Assembly (NCBI GenBank): GCA_963730005.1
Contig: CAVSPO010000002.1
Coordinates: 10,699 to 74,698, forward strand
From: CAVSPO01 sp963730005
GTDB lineage: Bacteria; Actinomycetota; Actinomycetes; Propionibacteriales; Propionibacteriaceae
Reading direction: 5' to 3'
Length of the DNA: 64,000 bases
The notes under the pieces were generated by a model. That model saw nothing but the letters and a program-made list of their open reading frames with translations, was not told the origin of the DNA and made no database searches. Positions within the stretch are counted from its first letter, which is position 1; each line of letters begins with the position of its first letter. Below, one piece after another: positions 42,958 through 54,915 of this stretch. The position numbers and the translations under genes are program-made.

Positions 42958-44832
42958 GTGGGGAAGATCAGAAGGATCATGGGCCGCCTCGGTGCCGCCC
43001 GCAAGCGGGTTGCCGAAGCCACGGGCAGCGTCCCCGAGCAGGCGTCGACCGGCTGGGACGAGGCCAACGGCCCCTGGCTGGACGGCATGGGCTCGCTCAT
43101 CGGCCCGTCGGGCGTCGGTTTTCGGGTGTGGGCGCCCCACGCCTCCACGGTGGGGGTGAAGGGCACCTTCAACGACTGGCAGCCCGCTCCCCTGCACGAC
43201 TTCGACGGCTACTGGTACGGCTACGTCGAGGGCGCCAAGGTGGGCGACGAGTACCAATACGAGATCACCAACGGCGAATTCAAGGCTGATCGCAATGATC
43301 CCTACGCGCTCCAGGTGACCAACTCGGTCGGGAACACCATCGTCTACGACCACGACGCTTTCGACTGGTCGGGTGACGACTTCAACACCCCGCCCTTCAA
43401 CGACATGGTGATCTACGAGGCCCACGTCGGTTCGTTCAACGAGAAGGGCAACCAGGACGGCGATTTCGCCAGCGTCGCCGACAAGCTGGGCCATCTGCAG
43501 AAACTCGGCGTCAACGTGCTGCAGTTGATGCCGGTGGCCGAGTTCGCGGGCGATCGCAGCTGGGGCTACAACCCGGCCCACATCTTCGCCGTCGAGTCCG
43601 CCTACGGCGGCCCCGACGCCCTGAAGAAGCTGGTCAAGCGAGCGCACAGCATGGGCATCGCCGTGATCATGGACGTCGTCTACAACCACTTCGGCCCCAG
43701 CGATCTCGACCTGTGGCAGTTCGACGGCTGGAGCGAGAACGACAAGGGCGGCATCTACTTCTACAACGACGAGCGGTCCAACACCCCCTGGGGTGACACC
43801 CGGCCCGACTACGGTCGCGGCGAGGTGCGCCAGTTCATCTTCGACAACGCCCAGATGTGGCTGCGCGACTACCACGTGGACGGTCTGCGCTACGACATGA
43901 CCGCCTACATCCGCAGCGTCGACGCCAGCGGCTGGGACCTGGACAGCGGCTGGAGCATGCTGCAGTGGATGAACGGCGAGCTGCGCGACCAGTTCCCCGG
44001 CAAGATCCTGATCGCCGAGGACCTGCACAGTCACGACCGGGTCACCTCCACCGCCGATGACGGCCTGAAGTTCCACAGCCAGTGGGACGCGCGATTCGTG
44101 CACCCGGTGCGGGCCGCCATCGTCAACCCCACCGACGAGGGCCGTTCGATGGACGCGCTGCGGGACGCCATCACTGCCAGCTACGGCGAGACCTTCGAGC
44201 GGGTGATCTACACCGAGTCCCATGACGAGGTGGCCAACGGCAAGGCCCGCGTCCCGGAGGAGATCCATCCCGGTGCAGCCGACAGCTGGGCGGCGCAGAA
44301 ACGCTCGACCGCCGGCGCTGGTCTGGTGCTGACAGCCCCCGGCATCCCGATGCTGTTCCAGGGCCAGGAGTTCCTGGAGGACGGCTGGTTCCGCGACGAC
44401 GTGCCGCTGGACTGGGACCGCAACCAGGACTTCAGGGGCCTGGTGCGGCTGTACCGCGACCTGATCCAGCTGCGCCGCGACTTCCACGCCACCACCAAGG
44501 GGTTGAAGGGCCACGGCCTGAACGTCTTCCACGTCAACGACGCCATGAACATGATCGCGTTCCAGCGCTGGCATGACCACGGCCCCGGCGATGACGTGGT
44601 GGTTGTGCTCAACCTGTCCACCGAACCCCGGGAGAGCTACGAGATCGGCATGCCCACCGGGGGCTTGTGGAAGCTGCGGCTGAACACCGACGCCGGCACC
44701 TATTCGAAGGAGTTCGGTGACTACCCGAGCTTCGACGTGGAGGCCACCGAACCGGGCATGGACGGCTTCGGCGCCCACGCCACGATCAACATCGCCCCCT
44801 ACACGATGCTGATCTACTCGCAGGACAATTAG
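42958..44832 (+). CDS. GH13 alpha-glucan branching enzyme (GlgB-like)
   Basis: A 624-residue GH13 enzyme. A CBM48 domain (GVGFRVWAPHASTVGVKGTF) precedes the barrel. Conserved regions are MDVVYNHFGPSD, DGLRYDMTAYI (nucleophile Asp), ILIAEDLHS (acid/base Glu) and YTESHDEVANG (third Asp). Its ELLIYxxHxGSF-like opening (YEAHVGSFNEKGNQDGDFAS) and GYNPAHIFAVES fit GH13_9 branching enzymes, which create alpha-1,6 branches in glycogen. It is shorter than classical GlgB, lacking the extra N-terminal domain. GTG at 42958 has AAGGA seven bases before it. Confidence 0.88.
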   Translation: MGKIRRIMGRLGAARKRVAEATGSVPEQASTGWDEANGPWLDGMGSLIGPSGVGFRVWAPHASTVGVKGTFNDWQPAPLHDFDGYWYGYVEGAKVGDEYQYEITNGEFKADRNDPYALQVTNSVGNTIVYDHDAFDWSGDDFNTPPFNDMVIYEAHVGSFNEKGNQDGDFASVADKLGHLQKLGVNVLQLMPVAEFAGDRSWGYNPAHIFAVESAYGGPDALKKLVKRAHSMGIAVIMDVVYNHFGPSDLDLWQFDGWSENDKGGIYFYNDERSNTPWGDTRPDYGRGEVRQFIFDNAQMWLRDYHVDGLRYDMTAYIRSVDASGWDLDSGWSMLQWMNGELRDQFPGKILIAEDLHSHDRVTSTADDGLKFHSQWDARFVHPVRAAIVNPTDEGRSMDALRDAITASYGETFERVIYTESHDEVANGKARVPEEIHPGAADSWAAQKRSTAGAGLVLTAPGIPMLFQGQEFLEDGWFRDDVPLDWDRNQDFRGLVRLYRDLIQLRRDFHATTKGLKGHGLNVFHVNDAMNMIAFQRWHDHGPGDDVVVVLNLSTEPRESYEIGMPTGGLWKLRLNTDAGTYSKEFGDYPSFDVEATEPGMDGFGAHATINIAPYTMLIYSQDN

Positions 44833-44834
44833 CC

Positions 44835-47189
<2,355 letters not shown>

Positions 47190-47211
47190 GTCGGGCTGGC
47201 ATGCTGGGGCC

Positions 47212-47643
47212 ATGGCCGAGCGCATCCAGGTGACCAACCGGTCCTGGATCGACCCCGCCGAACTGACGTGGCAGTTCTCGCGTTCGTCAGGGCCGGGCGG
47301 CCAGGGCGTCAACACCACCGACTCCCGGGCGCAGGTGAGCCTTGACCTGCGCACGGCTACGGGTTTCAACGACTCCCAGCGCGAACTGTTACGCGAACGG
47401 CTCAGCGGACGGCTGGTCGACGACGTTCTCACCGTCACCGCCCAAGACGAGCGCTCCCAGTACCGCAACCGCAAACTCGCCGTGCAGCGGCTGGTGGCGC
47501 TGCTCGCCGAGGGCCTTGCCCCACCACCGAAGAAGCGGCACCCCACGCGGCCGAGCAAGGCCGCCAGGAAGCGCCGCCTGGACACCAAAAAGCGCCGCGG
47601 CCAGACCAAGACGCTGCGGCAGCGCCCCGGCAGCGACGCCTGA
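47212..47643 (+). CDS. arfB: ArfB-like peptide chain release factor homologue
   Basis: A 143-residue protein with the RF-1 catalytic GGQ motif (SSGPGGQGVNTTDSRAQVSL) and a basic C-terminal tail (KKRHPTRPSKAARKRRLDTK) that inserts in the empty mRNA channel. It has no codon-recognition domain. This is the ArfB/YaeJ class of rescue factors that hydrolyse peptidyl-tRNA on stalled ribosomes. ATG at 47212 is used; the upstream frame overlaps the UvrA-like gene. A small hairpin (GGGGC/GCCCC at 47651-47663) follows the stop. Confidence 0.9.
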   Translation: MAERIQVTNRSWIDPAELTWQFSRSSGPGGQGVNTTDSRAQVSLDLRTATGFNDSQRELLRERLSGRLVDDVLTVTAQDERSQYRNRKLAVQRLVALLAEGLAPPPKKRHPTRPSKAARKRRLDTKKRRGQTKTLRQRPGSDA

Positions 47644-47796
47644 GCCATCCGGGGCAACGCCCCCTCCCGGACACCCGAGCCGACAGCCATACTGGAGGGA
47701 CAGAGGTCAGCTAACGCTGCAGGCAACAAGCCAACTACTCTTGGTGACTTGCGGTTCATTTCCGCCCACCCAACTTTTGATCCTGTGAGGCTTTCC

Positions 47797-48708
47797 ATGT
47801 CAGAGGCAACGAACTCCCCGACCCAGGCCACCACCGGCACCGCGCGCGTCAAGCGCGGCATGGCCTCCATGCTCAAGGGCGGCGTGATCATGGACGTGGT
47901 CACCCCTGACCAGGCCAGGATCGCCGAGGACGCCGGCGCCGTGGCCGTGATGGCGCTGGAACGGGTCCCCGCCGACATCCGCGCCCAGGGTGGCGTGGCC
48001 CGGATGAGCGACCCCGACATGATCTACGGCATCATCGACGCGGTATCCATCCCGGTGATGGCCAAGGCCCGCATCGGCCACTTCGTCGAGGCTCAGGTGC
48101 TGCAGAGTCTGGGCGTCGACTACATCGACGAGTCCGAGGTGCTCACCCCCGCCGACTACACCCACCACATCAACAAGTGGGAATTCACGGTGCCATTCGT
48201 GTGCGGGGCCACCAACCTGGGCGAGGCGCTGCGCCGCCTCAACGAGGGTGCCGCGATGATCCGCAGCAAGGGCGAGGCCGGCACCGGTGACGTCAGCAAC
48301 GCCACCACCCACATGCGCCAGATCCGCGCCGAGATCCGCCGTCTGACGTCGATGAGCGTGGACGAGCTGTACGTGGCAGCCAAGGAGCTGGCGGCACCGT
48401 TCGAGCTGGTGGCCGAGGTCGCCCAAACGGGTGAGCTGCCCGTCGTGCTGTTCACCGCCGGGGGCATTGCGACCCCCGCCGACGCCGCGATGATGATGCA
48501 GCTTGGCGCCGACGGCGTGTTCGTCGGATCCGGGATCTTCAAGTCGGGCGACCCCGCCAGGCGCGCGGAGGCCATCGTGAAGGCGACCACCTTCTTCGAC
48601 GACCCTGACGTCATCGCCAACGTTTCGCGTGGGCTCGGCGAAGCGATGGTGGGCATCAACGTCGCCGACCTGCCTGTCGACCATCGGCTGGCAGACCGCG
48701 GCTGGTGA
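47797..48708 (+). CDS. pdxS: Pyridoxal 5'-phosphate synthase subunit PdxS
   Basis: A 303-residue TIM-barrel synthase. KGGVIMDVVTPDQARIAEDA holds the ribose-phosphate lysine/aspartate site, PVMAKARIGHFVEAQ the second lysine, and GGIATPADAAMMMQLGADGV the phosphate site. It makes pyridoxal 5'-phosphate from ribose 5-phosphate, glyceraldehyde 3-phosphate and ammonia supplied by PdxT. TGTGAGG precedes the ATG at 47797 by six bases. Coupled to pdxT by a GTGA overlap. Promoter sequence lies in the 153-bp gap upstream. Confidence 0.96.
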   Translation: MSEATNSPTQATTGTARVKRGMASMLKGGVIMDVVTPDQARIAEDAGAVAVMALERVPADIRAQGGVARMSDPDMIYGIIDAVSIPVMAKARIGHFVEAQVLQSLGVDYIDESEVLTPADYTHHINKWEFTVPFVCGATNLGEALRRLNEGAAMIRSKGEAGTGDVSNATTHMRQIRAEIRRLTSMSVDELYVAAKELAAPFELVAEVAQTGELPVVLFTAGGIATPADAAMMMQLGADGVFVGSGIFKSGDPARRAEAIVKATTFFDDPDVIANVSRGLGEAMVGINVADLPVDHRLADRGW

Positions 48709-49391
48709 CAACGGCCCCCGGGGCCCGTGGGGCCCCGCAGCTCAGCAGCCCTTCCACCGTCGCCACCCACGCCGCTGAAGCCACTACCACCACCCGGCCA
48801 CTAATCGGGGTGCTGGCAGTGCAGGGTGACGTGGCAGAGCACTGCCGTGCCCTGCAGGCGTGCGGAGCCGACGTGCTCGCCGTCCGCCGGCCGGGCGAAC
48901 TCGCTCTCGTGCAGGGCCTGGTGCTCCCCGGCGGGGAGTCCACGACCATCATCCGGCTGCTGCGCATCTTCGATCTGCTGGAGCCGCTACGTGCCCGCAT
49001 CGCCGATGGGCTTCCTGTCTACGGTTCCTGTGCCGGCATGATCCTGTTGGCCGACAAGCTCGTGCCGCAGACCTCGCAGCAAACGGTCGGCGGCCTGCAT
49101 GTGGGGGTGCGACGCAACGCCTTCGGCCGCCAGGTCGATTCCTTCGAGACGGACCTGACGGTCAAAGGCGTGACCGACCCGTCCAGCCCGATGCACGCCG
49201 TGTTCATCCGGGCACCCTGGGTCGAGTGGGCAGCCGACGACGTCGAGGTACTGGCCACGGCGCTGGGGCACCCCGTGGTGGTCCGGCAAGGCAACCTGCT
49301 GGCCAGTTCCTTCCACCCCGAAGTGACCGACGATCTGCGACTGCACCAGCTGCTGCTGGCCATCGTTCGCGACACCGCAGGCAAAGCCTGA
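48705..49391 (+). CDS. pdxT: Pyridoxal 5'-phosphate synthase glutaminase PdxT
   Basis: A 228-residue class I glutaminase. LPGGESTTI is the oxyanion loop, YGSCAGMILLA carries the nucleophile Cys, and SFHPEVTDD the His-Glu pair. It delivers ammonia to PdxS in the PLP synthase complex. GTG at 48705 overlaps the pdxS TGA. The first 33 residues are a Ser/Thr/Ala-rich extension before the family start RPLIGVLAVQGDVAEH, so an internal start cannot be excluded. Confidence 0.93.
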   Translation: MTTAPGARGAPQLSSPSTVATHAAEATTTTRPLIGVLAVQGDVAEHCRALQACGADVLAVRRPGELALVQGLVLPGGESTTIIRLLRIFDLLEPLRARIADGLPVYGSCAGMILLADKLVPQTSQQTVGGLHVGVRRNAFGRQVDSFETDLTVKGVTDPSSPMHAVFIRAPWVEWAADDVEVLATALGHPVVVRQGNLLASSFHPEVTDDLRLHQLLLAIVRDTAGKA

Positions 49392-49509
49392 CAACCCGTT
49401 GTTTTCTGATTGATTTCGTAAGCCTCCCGGTCGCACTGTGGAGGTGGGCCGGTTCTGGACAGACCCAGCGTCGCTGAGCCCTGCCGGCCGCACAGCCGAA
49501 GGAGTCGTC

Positions 49510-50532
49510 GTGGAGTTCGTGGTGTTCGCGCTCTGCACGGCGGTGATCTTCACTGCGGGACGTGGGCTGTCACGCTACGGCCAACGTATCGCCGAGATCA
49601 CCGGTCTGGGCGGCGCCTGGGTGGGGCTCATCCTGATGGCGACGGTGACCTCGCTGCCCGAGCTCGTGGTCGGCGTCACCTCGGCCGGAGCCCTGGGCTC
49701 GGCCGACCTGGCAGTCGGCAACATCATCGGCGCCTGCGCGTTCAACCTGATGATCCTCGCCTCGCTGGACGCCTTGATGCCGAAGCATCGCCGACTGTTC
49801 GGGGCGGTGTCGGCCTCGCACGTGCTCGCAGCCGCGCTGGGTATCGTCCTGTTCGCCCTCCTTGGCTTCGGGATCGTCGGCGTCGGCGTGGGCGCCCAGG
49901 GGCTGATCCCGTGGCTCGGGATCACGTCGGTGCTGTTCATCGTCGTGTACTTGGCGTCTGTGCGGATCATGTACTCCTATGCCCGCAGGACCGGGCCCGA
50001 CGGCTCGATCCAGGAGCCGCTGGACGACTCCCTGCCGGAGGGACTGGGCGTGCCCGCCACGGTCAGCACACGGGGAGTCGTGCTGCGCTTCGTCGGGCTT
50101 GCTGCCGTCGTTGTGGTCGCCGCGATCGCCCTGCCGCCGCTGGCGCAGCGGATCGCCCAGATCACGGGCCTGGAGGAGTCCTTCGTCGGGACGCTGTTCC
50201 TGGCCGCCTCGACGGCGTTGCCGGAGCTCGCTGTCTCGCTCGCGGCAGTGCGAATGGGCGCGTACAACATGGCCGTGGGCAACATGCTGGGCTCGAACCT
50301 GTTCAACATCGTCATCCTGGCAATCGACGACGTGGTGTACACCCGAGGCTTCCTGCTGCAGGACGCCTCGGAGTCGCACATCATCTCGGTGCTGTCGACG
50401 ATCGCGATGTCGGCGGTGGTCATCATCGGGCTGACGTTCCACATCGAGGGCAAGCGCTTCCTGCTGGCCTGGGACGCCGCGCTGATCCTGCTGATCTACT
50501 CCGCGAACGCGGCTCTGCTCCTGTCGGTGTAG
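49510..50532 (+). CDS. Ca2+/cation antiporter (CaCA family)
   Basis: A 340-residue ten-helix antiporter with two inverted alpha repeats. First repeat: MATVTSLPELVVGVTSAGAL with DLAVGNIIGACAFNLMI. Second repeat: AASTALPELAVSLAAVRMGA with NMAVGNMLGSNLFNIVIL. The Glu in each S-[LA]-PE motif is the ion ligand. It exchanges Ca2+ (or another cation) for Na+ or H+. The GTG at 49510 has AAGGAG upstream; the longer ORF from 49438 is not membrane-like. Its 3' end is convergent with the DUF222 HNH gene. Confidence 0.9.
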   Translation: MEFVVFALCTAVIFTAGRGLSRYGQRIAEITGLGGAWVGLILMATVTSLPELVVGVTSAGALGSADLAVGNIIGACAFNLMILASLDALMPKHRRLFGAVSASHVLAAALGIVLFALLGFGIVGVGVGAQGLIPWLGITSVLFIVVYLASVRIMYSYARRTGPDGSIQEPLDDSLPEGLGVPATVSTRGVVLRFVGLAAVVVVAAIALPPLAQRIAQITGLEESFVGTLFLAASTALPELAVSLAAVRMGAYNMAVGNMLGSNLFNIVILAIDDVVYTRGFLLQDASESHIISVLSTIAMSAVVIIGLTFHIEGKRFLLAWDAALILLIYSANAALLLSV

Positions 50533-50534
50533 CC

Positions 50535-52057
50535 GCTGCGGCCCCCGTTCGTTCCGCGAGTGCTCACTCCCGCGATTCTGGAAGCTTTCGGGTGGGTGCC
50601 AGGGGTTGTTTCCGGCGAGGCAGTCTTCCAGCCATTCCCGGTGCAGGCGCGCCTGGTATTCTTCCGAATTGAATTCCTCCGGAGCCACTTCTCCTGAATC
50701 ACCGCCGTCGAGTGGTAATTGTGCGGGTGTGAGGGAGAATCGTTGGTGTCGTCGTGGTTTTCGGTGTTTGTCGACGAATCGCGGCGGCAGCAATTCGGGC
50801 ACACCGTCACCACCGATCCGGACTTGCCATTGATTCTCCTGATCGGCCGGTCGGGGTTCGACGATCCGGTGGTGGTGGGGACACAACAACACGCGCATTG
50901 CCCAGGTCGGTGCGTCCACCGGCCCACCACGGGGTGATGTGGTGGCCCTCACAGATCGTTGGCGGTGCGTTGCAGCCCGGGAACACGCAGCCTTGGTCGC
51001 GTAACACCAACGCCTGGCGGGTCGAACCGGTGAACAGCCGGCTGCCGCGGCCCAGGTCGAGGATCTGACTGTCGCCACCCAACACGGCGGGGATGATGTC
51101 GGCGTCACACGCCAACCGGCGGATGTCACCGGCGGACAGGCACTCACCCGACTGGAGCACAGGGTGCCCATGCCGAGACCGGTGCGCAGGCGCGTCGAGG
51201 CTGATGGTGACGACGACCCTGGGCCGGTCACCACCCAGGGTGGGGGCCTGCCCCGACGCAGCGTAGGCACCGACGATGTGTGTGAGGGCATCAGCCTGAC
51301 GACGCTGGATCGGGACCAGTTCACCCAACTCGTCGGTGACCGGGAGGCTGGCGGTGACGGCGGTCATCAGCGCGACCAGGGGTTCCGCGTCGACGATCGG
51401 CAGCTGGCCGCGGAAGCGGACCGAGCCGAAACCGTCGCGGGCCCAGGTGAAGGACCGGTCACCACGAGCCCTGGCCTCTTCACGGAGCAGGGCGAGACGG
51501 TCGGCTTCCTCACCGACCTCCGGTGCCACGACGGTGACGACGTGGTGGCCGAACTGTTTCATCAGGTCCGGGTCGAACTCGTGGACATGACCGAGCATCG
51601 CCCGTTCACACGCGTCCACGGTGTCCACGTCCAGTTCGCAGGGCAGGCGGCGGATGCTGTGCACGATCGCGGTGGCCTGGTCGAACCCGACCCGCCCGGC
51701 CAACGCCTCGGCCTGCACCACCGGACGCGCCGCCAGCTCCACAGCCGCCCGCACCTGACGGCGCGCATCGCCCAGGTTGGACCAGTTCGTCGCGTGCAAC
51801 CACTCACTGGTCCGCACCCCATGCAGGGCGGTGGCGGCACCCCGGGACTCGATCTCAGCCACCCGACGGGCCGTCTCGGCACGAAGCCGTTCCAGACACA
51901 ACAACAGATCCCGGGTGCCTGCCAGCAGATCACGGTCGCCGGTACGCCACAAATCCTCGGAATTCAATGAATCCAGCACACCGGAAAGCACGCCGACGAA
52001 ATCGCCGCCAAACTCGGCCAGCATTTCTGCCGGTGGTGTCTGGATTGCTGTGTGCAT
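50535..52057 (-). pseudogene. DUF222/13E12-type HNH endonuclease protein, frameshifted
   Basis: A DUF222 domain (about residues 35-330) followed by an HNH nuclease: DQGCVFPGCNAPPTICEGHH then ITPWWAGGRTDLGNA. At about 50905 an extra C interrupts it; the true continuation LLCPHHHRIVEPRPADQENQ lies in another frame and completes the HNH metal site. Downstream residues FSLTPAQLPLDGG and EEYQARLHREWLEDCLAGNN follow. No clear stop appears before the antiporter end, so the 3' limit is approximate. This is a multicopy actinobacterial family of uncertain function, often in variable regions. Local GC is lower than neighbours. Confidence 0.78.
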
Positions 52058-52274
52058 AATCCAACCCTAGACACCCCCACTGACAAAACCGACCCCGGCC
52101 AGCCCTCTGTGGAAACGAATCCGAAAAGAATTCCCCTGTGGATATCAAGTCGCTCCATGACGGGCGCTCAACGCACGAAAGTCCCTCAAAACGGATCCCG
52201 CCCGTTCCTGACCGGTCGCCTCAGCGATGTCGCGCAATGGCCACAGGTTCACAGCGGCTAGGAGCGCGAGCTCC

Positions 52275-54866
52275 TCACCTCCCGGGGTGACTCGTCCCAC
52301 GTCGGGGCTCGGCGGTCAGCGGGTCAAGCGGCCACGGGTGTTTGGCGTAGCGGCCGCGGTTCTCGGCACGCACCTGCTGGTAGGCGTTGGCCCAGAAGCT
52401 GGCCAGGTCGTCGGTGACGGCCAGCGGCCGCCGAGCAGGGCTGAGCAGGTGCAGCAGCACTGGGACGCGGCCGTCGCACAGCCGCGGGGTCGCCGTCCAG
52501 CCGAAGCACTCCTGCAGCTTGACCGCCAGCACCGGGCGCGCCTCCGGGTCGTCCACCGGCGGGTAGTCGACGCGGATACGTGACCCGGTGGGCACCTCGA
52601 GCCGCTCGGGCACCAGCTCGTCCAACCGGCCGGCCTGGGGCCACGGCAGCAGCCGTTTCAGGGCGGTCGTCAGGGACAGTCCGGCAGGGCTTTTTCCGCG
52701 CGCCAGGGCGTCCAGCTCCGGGCCGAGCCACTCGTCAGCCCGCTCCAGCAGCGACGCGTCGTCCATGGCGGGCCAGGGGGCACCGAGGACGCGGTGCAGC
52801 AGTCCTAGCCGGCGACGCAGCGTCTCGGCCGTCGGGCTCCAATCGAAGAGCCCCAGACCGTCGCGGCGGAGGGCCTGCAGCACCGCCGCTCGGGCCTGGC
52901 CGGCGCTCGGCCGCACCGGCGTCGAGGTCAGTTCGATGGCGCCCAGCGACGTGGTCCGTCGGGCGCTCACCCTGCCGTCGGCCCAGCTGGCGGCGTTGTC
53001 GTCGTGGATCAGGCCCGCGCCGGCCTCGAGCGCCATCGCCTCACTGATCGGAACCGCGGCCCGGATGACGGCCCCGGAACCGTCTGCGGTGTGACCGCGC
53101 TCCACCTGCGCCACAGCCAACCATTCGCATCCCCGCAAGGGTGAATGCGCATCAACCAGCGCGCCGGTTCCCGAGGCCAGCAGGAAGCTGCGGCCACCCG
53201 GCTCACGTTGGTGGGCGATCCTGTCGGGGTGGGCCAACGCGACGATCAGCCCTACCGCCGCGTCGTCCCCCACGACCGGAGCCGGCGGACTCCCAGCAGC
53301 CGCACCGCTGGGCGCGCGTCGGCCGCGGACCAGACGCCCGAGCCGGTCGGCTTCCTGGCGCCACCGCCCGGACGAAGCCGCGGCCAGCCGCAACGCCCGC
53401 CACAGCGCCACCAGGTCACCGCCCGGTGGGCGGTCGTCAAGGGCCATCATGGCGACGATCTGGCCGGCTCGGTCAGCCCCGAGCTGCGCGGCTCCCGCCA
53501 GCAACGCGCGAGCCAGCCGCGGGTTCGTGGGCACCGTCACCAACTCCCTTCCCCGCGCCGTGACCACCCCGTCCTCATCGACGGCGCCCAGCCCACGGAG
53601 CGTGCGCTCTGCGGCCTGGATGGCCAACGCGGGCGGCGGGTCCGGCAGGGCCAGCCCAACACCCCGGGGCGCACCCCAGCAGGCCATCACCAGGGCCGCC
53701 TCCGTCAGGTCGGCGGTCAGGATCTCGGGCGTCACCGCCTCCCGGAGCCGCGGCCAGTCGCTCTCGGGGAAGCAGCGCAGCGCACGTCCAGGGCCCAGCC
53801 GGGCCGCCCGGCCGGCTCGCTGCTCGGCCGAGGATCGGGCCTCGCTGATCGTCACCAGACCGGCCATCTGGCGGGCTGAGTCGTACCGAGGCTCCCGACT
53901 CAGCCCGGCGTCCACCACCAGCCGCACACCGGGCACGGTCAGCGACGACTCGGCCACTGCCGTGCTGACGATCACCTTGGGCGGGCCGCTGTCAGCGAGC
54001 GCAGCGTCCTGTTCGGACGGGCTGAGCCGACCGGACAGCGGAACGGCCTGCACACCACGATCCAGGAGCCGGGAAACCACCTGTTCGACCTCCCAGGCGC
54101 CGGGCAGGAACACCAGGGCGTTGCCGGTGGCGTCAGCGAAAGCGCTTGCCGTGACGGCGGCGACGTGGTCGAGGAAGCCGAAGGTGACACCGCGGGCATC
54201 GGTTCGCGCCACCCCCGGCGGGGCCGGGGCCCAGGTGATCTGCAGTGGGTGCAGCACCGACGGCACGCTCACCACTGGTGCGGGGCTGGAACCATCGCCC
54301 AGCAGGGCGGCCCAGCGGTCGGCGTCGATGGTTGCGGACATCACCACCACGGCCAGGTCGCCGCGCAACTCGGCGACCTCCTTGACCATCGCGAAGGCCA
54401 GGTCCGCGTCCAGGTGCCGCTCGTGCACCTCGTCGAGAACGACCGCGCCAACCCCAGCAAGGTCGGGGTCGCCCAGCAATCGCCGTAGCAGTACGCCGGT
54501 GGTGACGAACTCCACCTGGGTGGCGGCCGACGTCCGCTGGTCGCCGCGGACCGTGTAACCAACCTGTGCTCCGAGCCGGGTGCCGGACAGCTGGGCCAAT
54601 CGCCGGGCTGCCGCGCGGGCCGCGATCCGGCGCGGCTGCGTGACGATCACCCGACGACGCTCCCTTGTCGGGGCGCGTTCACCAGGCGCAGCCAGGGCGG
54701 CCGCAGCGAGCCGGTTGGCCACGGCGGGCGGTACCAGCGTCGTCTTGCCAGTGCCCGGCGGCGCCTGGACGACCGCGCGACCTCCCGCGTCCAGCGCGGC
54801 GTCCAGCGCCGGCAACAGGTCGGCCACCGGCAGCCCGGCGCCGATCGCGGCTAGGTCGAAGGTCAC
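52275..54866 (-). CDS. hrpB: ATP-dependent RNA helicase HrpB
   Basis: About 863 residues of a DEAH-type helicase. Walker A is APPGTGKTTLVPP, Walker B is LDEVHERHLDADLA, motif III is VVMSATIDAD, and motif VI contains QRAGRAARLGPGRALR. A helical HA2-like region is followed by the HrpB-specific C-terminus: LLPWPQAGRLDELVPERLEV and LAVKLQECFGWTATPRLCDG. Its function is RNA remodelling; cells lacking it in other bacteria show mild defects. The start is ambiguous: GTG 54866 sits directly after GGAGGA, and an upstream GTG at 54905 is possible. Confidence 0.9.
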   Translation of the reverse strand: MTFDLAAIGAGLPVADLLPALDAALDAGGRAVVQAPPGTGKTTLVPPAVANRLAAAALAAPGERAPTRERRRVIVTQPRRIAARAAARRLAQLSGTRLGAQVGYTVRGDQRTSAATQVEFVTTGVLLRRLLGDPDLAGVGAVVLDEVHERHLDADLAFAMVKEVAELRGDLAVVVMSATIDADRWAALLGDGSSPAPVVSVPSVLHPLQITWAPAPPGVARTDARGVTFGFLDHVAAVTASAFADATGNALVFLPGAWEVEQVVSRLLDRGVQAVPLSGRLSPSEQDAALADSGPPKVIVSTAVAESSLTVPGVRLVVDAGLSREPRYDSARQMAGLVTISEARSSAEQRAGRAARLGPGRALRCFPESDWPRLREAVTPEILTADLTEAALVMACWGAPRGVGLALPDPPPALAIQAAERTLRGLGAVDEDGVVTARGRELVTVPTNPRLARALLAGAAQLGADRAGQIVAMMALDDRPPGGDLVALWRALRLAAASSGRWRQEADRLGRLVRGRRAPSGAAAGSPPAPVVGDDAAVGLIVALAHPDRIAHQREPGGRSFLLASGTGALVDAHSPLRGCEWLAVAQVERGHTADGSGAVIRAAVPISEAMALEAGAGLIHDDNAASWADGRVSARRTTSLGAIELTSTPVRPSAGQARAAVLQALRRDGLGLFDWSPTAETLRRRLGLLHRVLGAPWPAMDDASLLERADEWLGPELDALARGKSPAGLSLTTALKRLLPWPQAGRLDELVPERLEVPTGSRIRVDYPPVDDPEARPVLAVKLQECFGWTATPRLCDGRVPVLLHLLSPARRPLAVTDDLASFWANAYQQVRAENRGRYAKHPWPLDPLTAEPRRGTSHPGR

Positions 54867-54915
54867 TCCTCCATCATGGCTCAGGCCCGCTCGCAGCAAC
54901 CGCACGCAGGGACCG

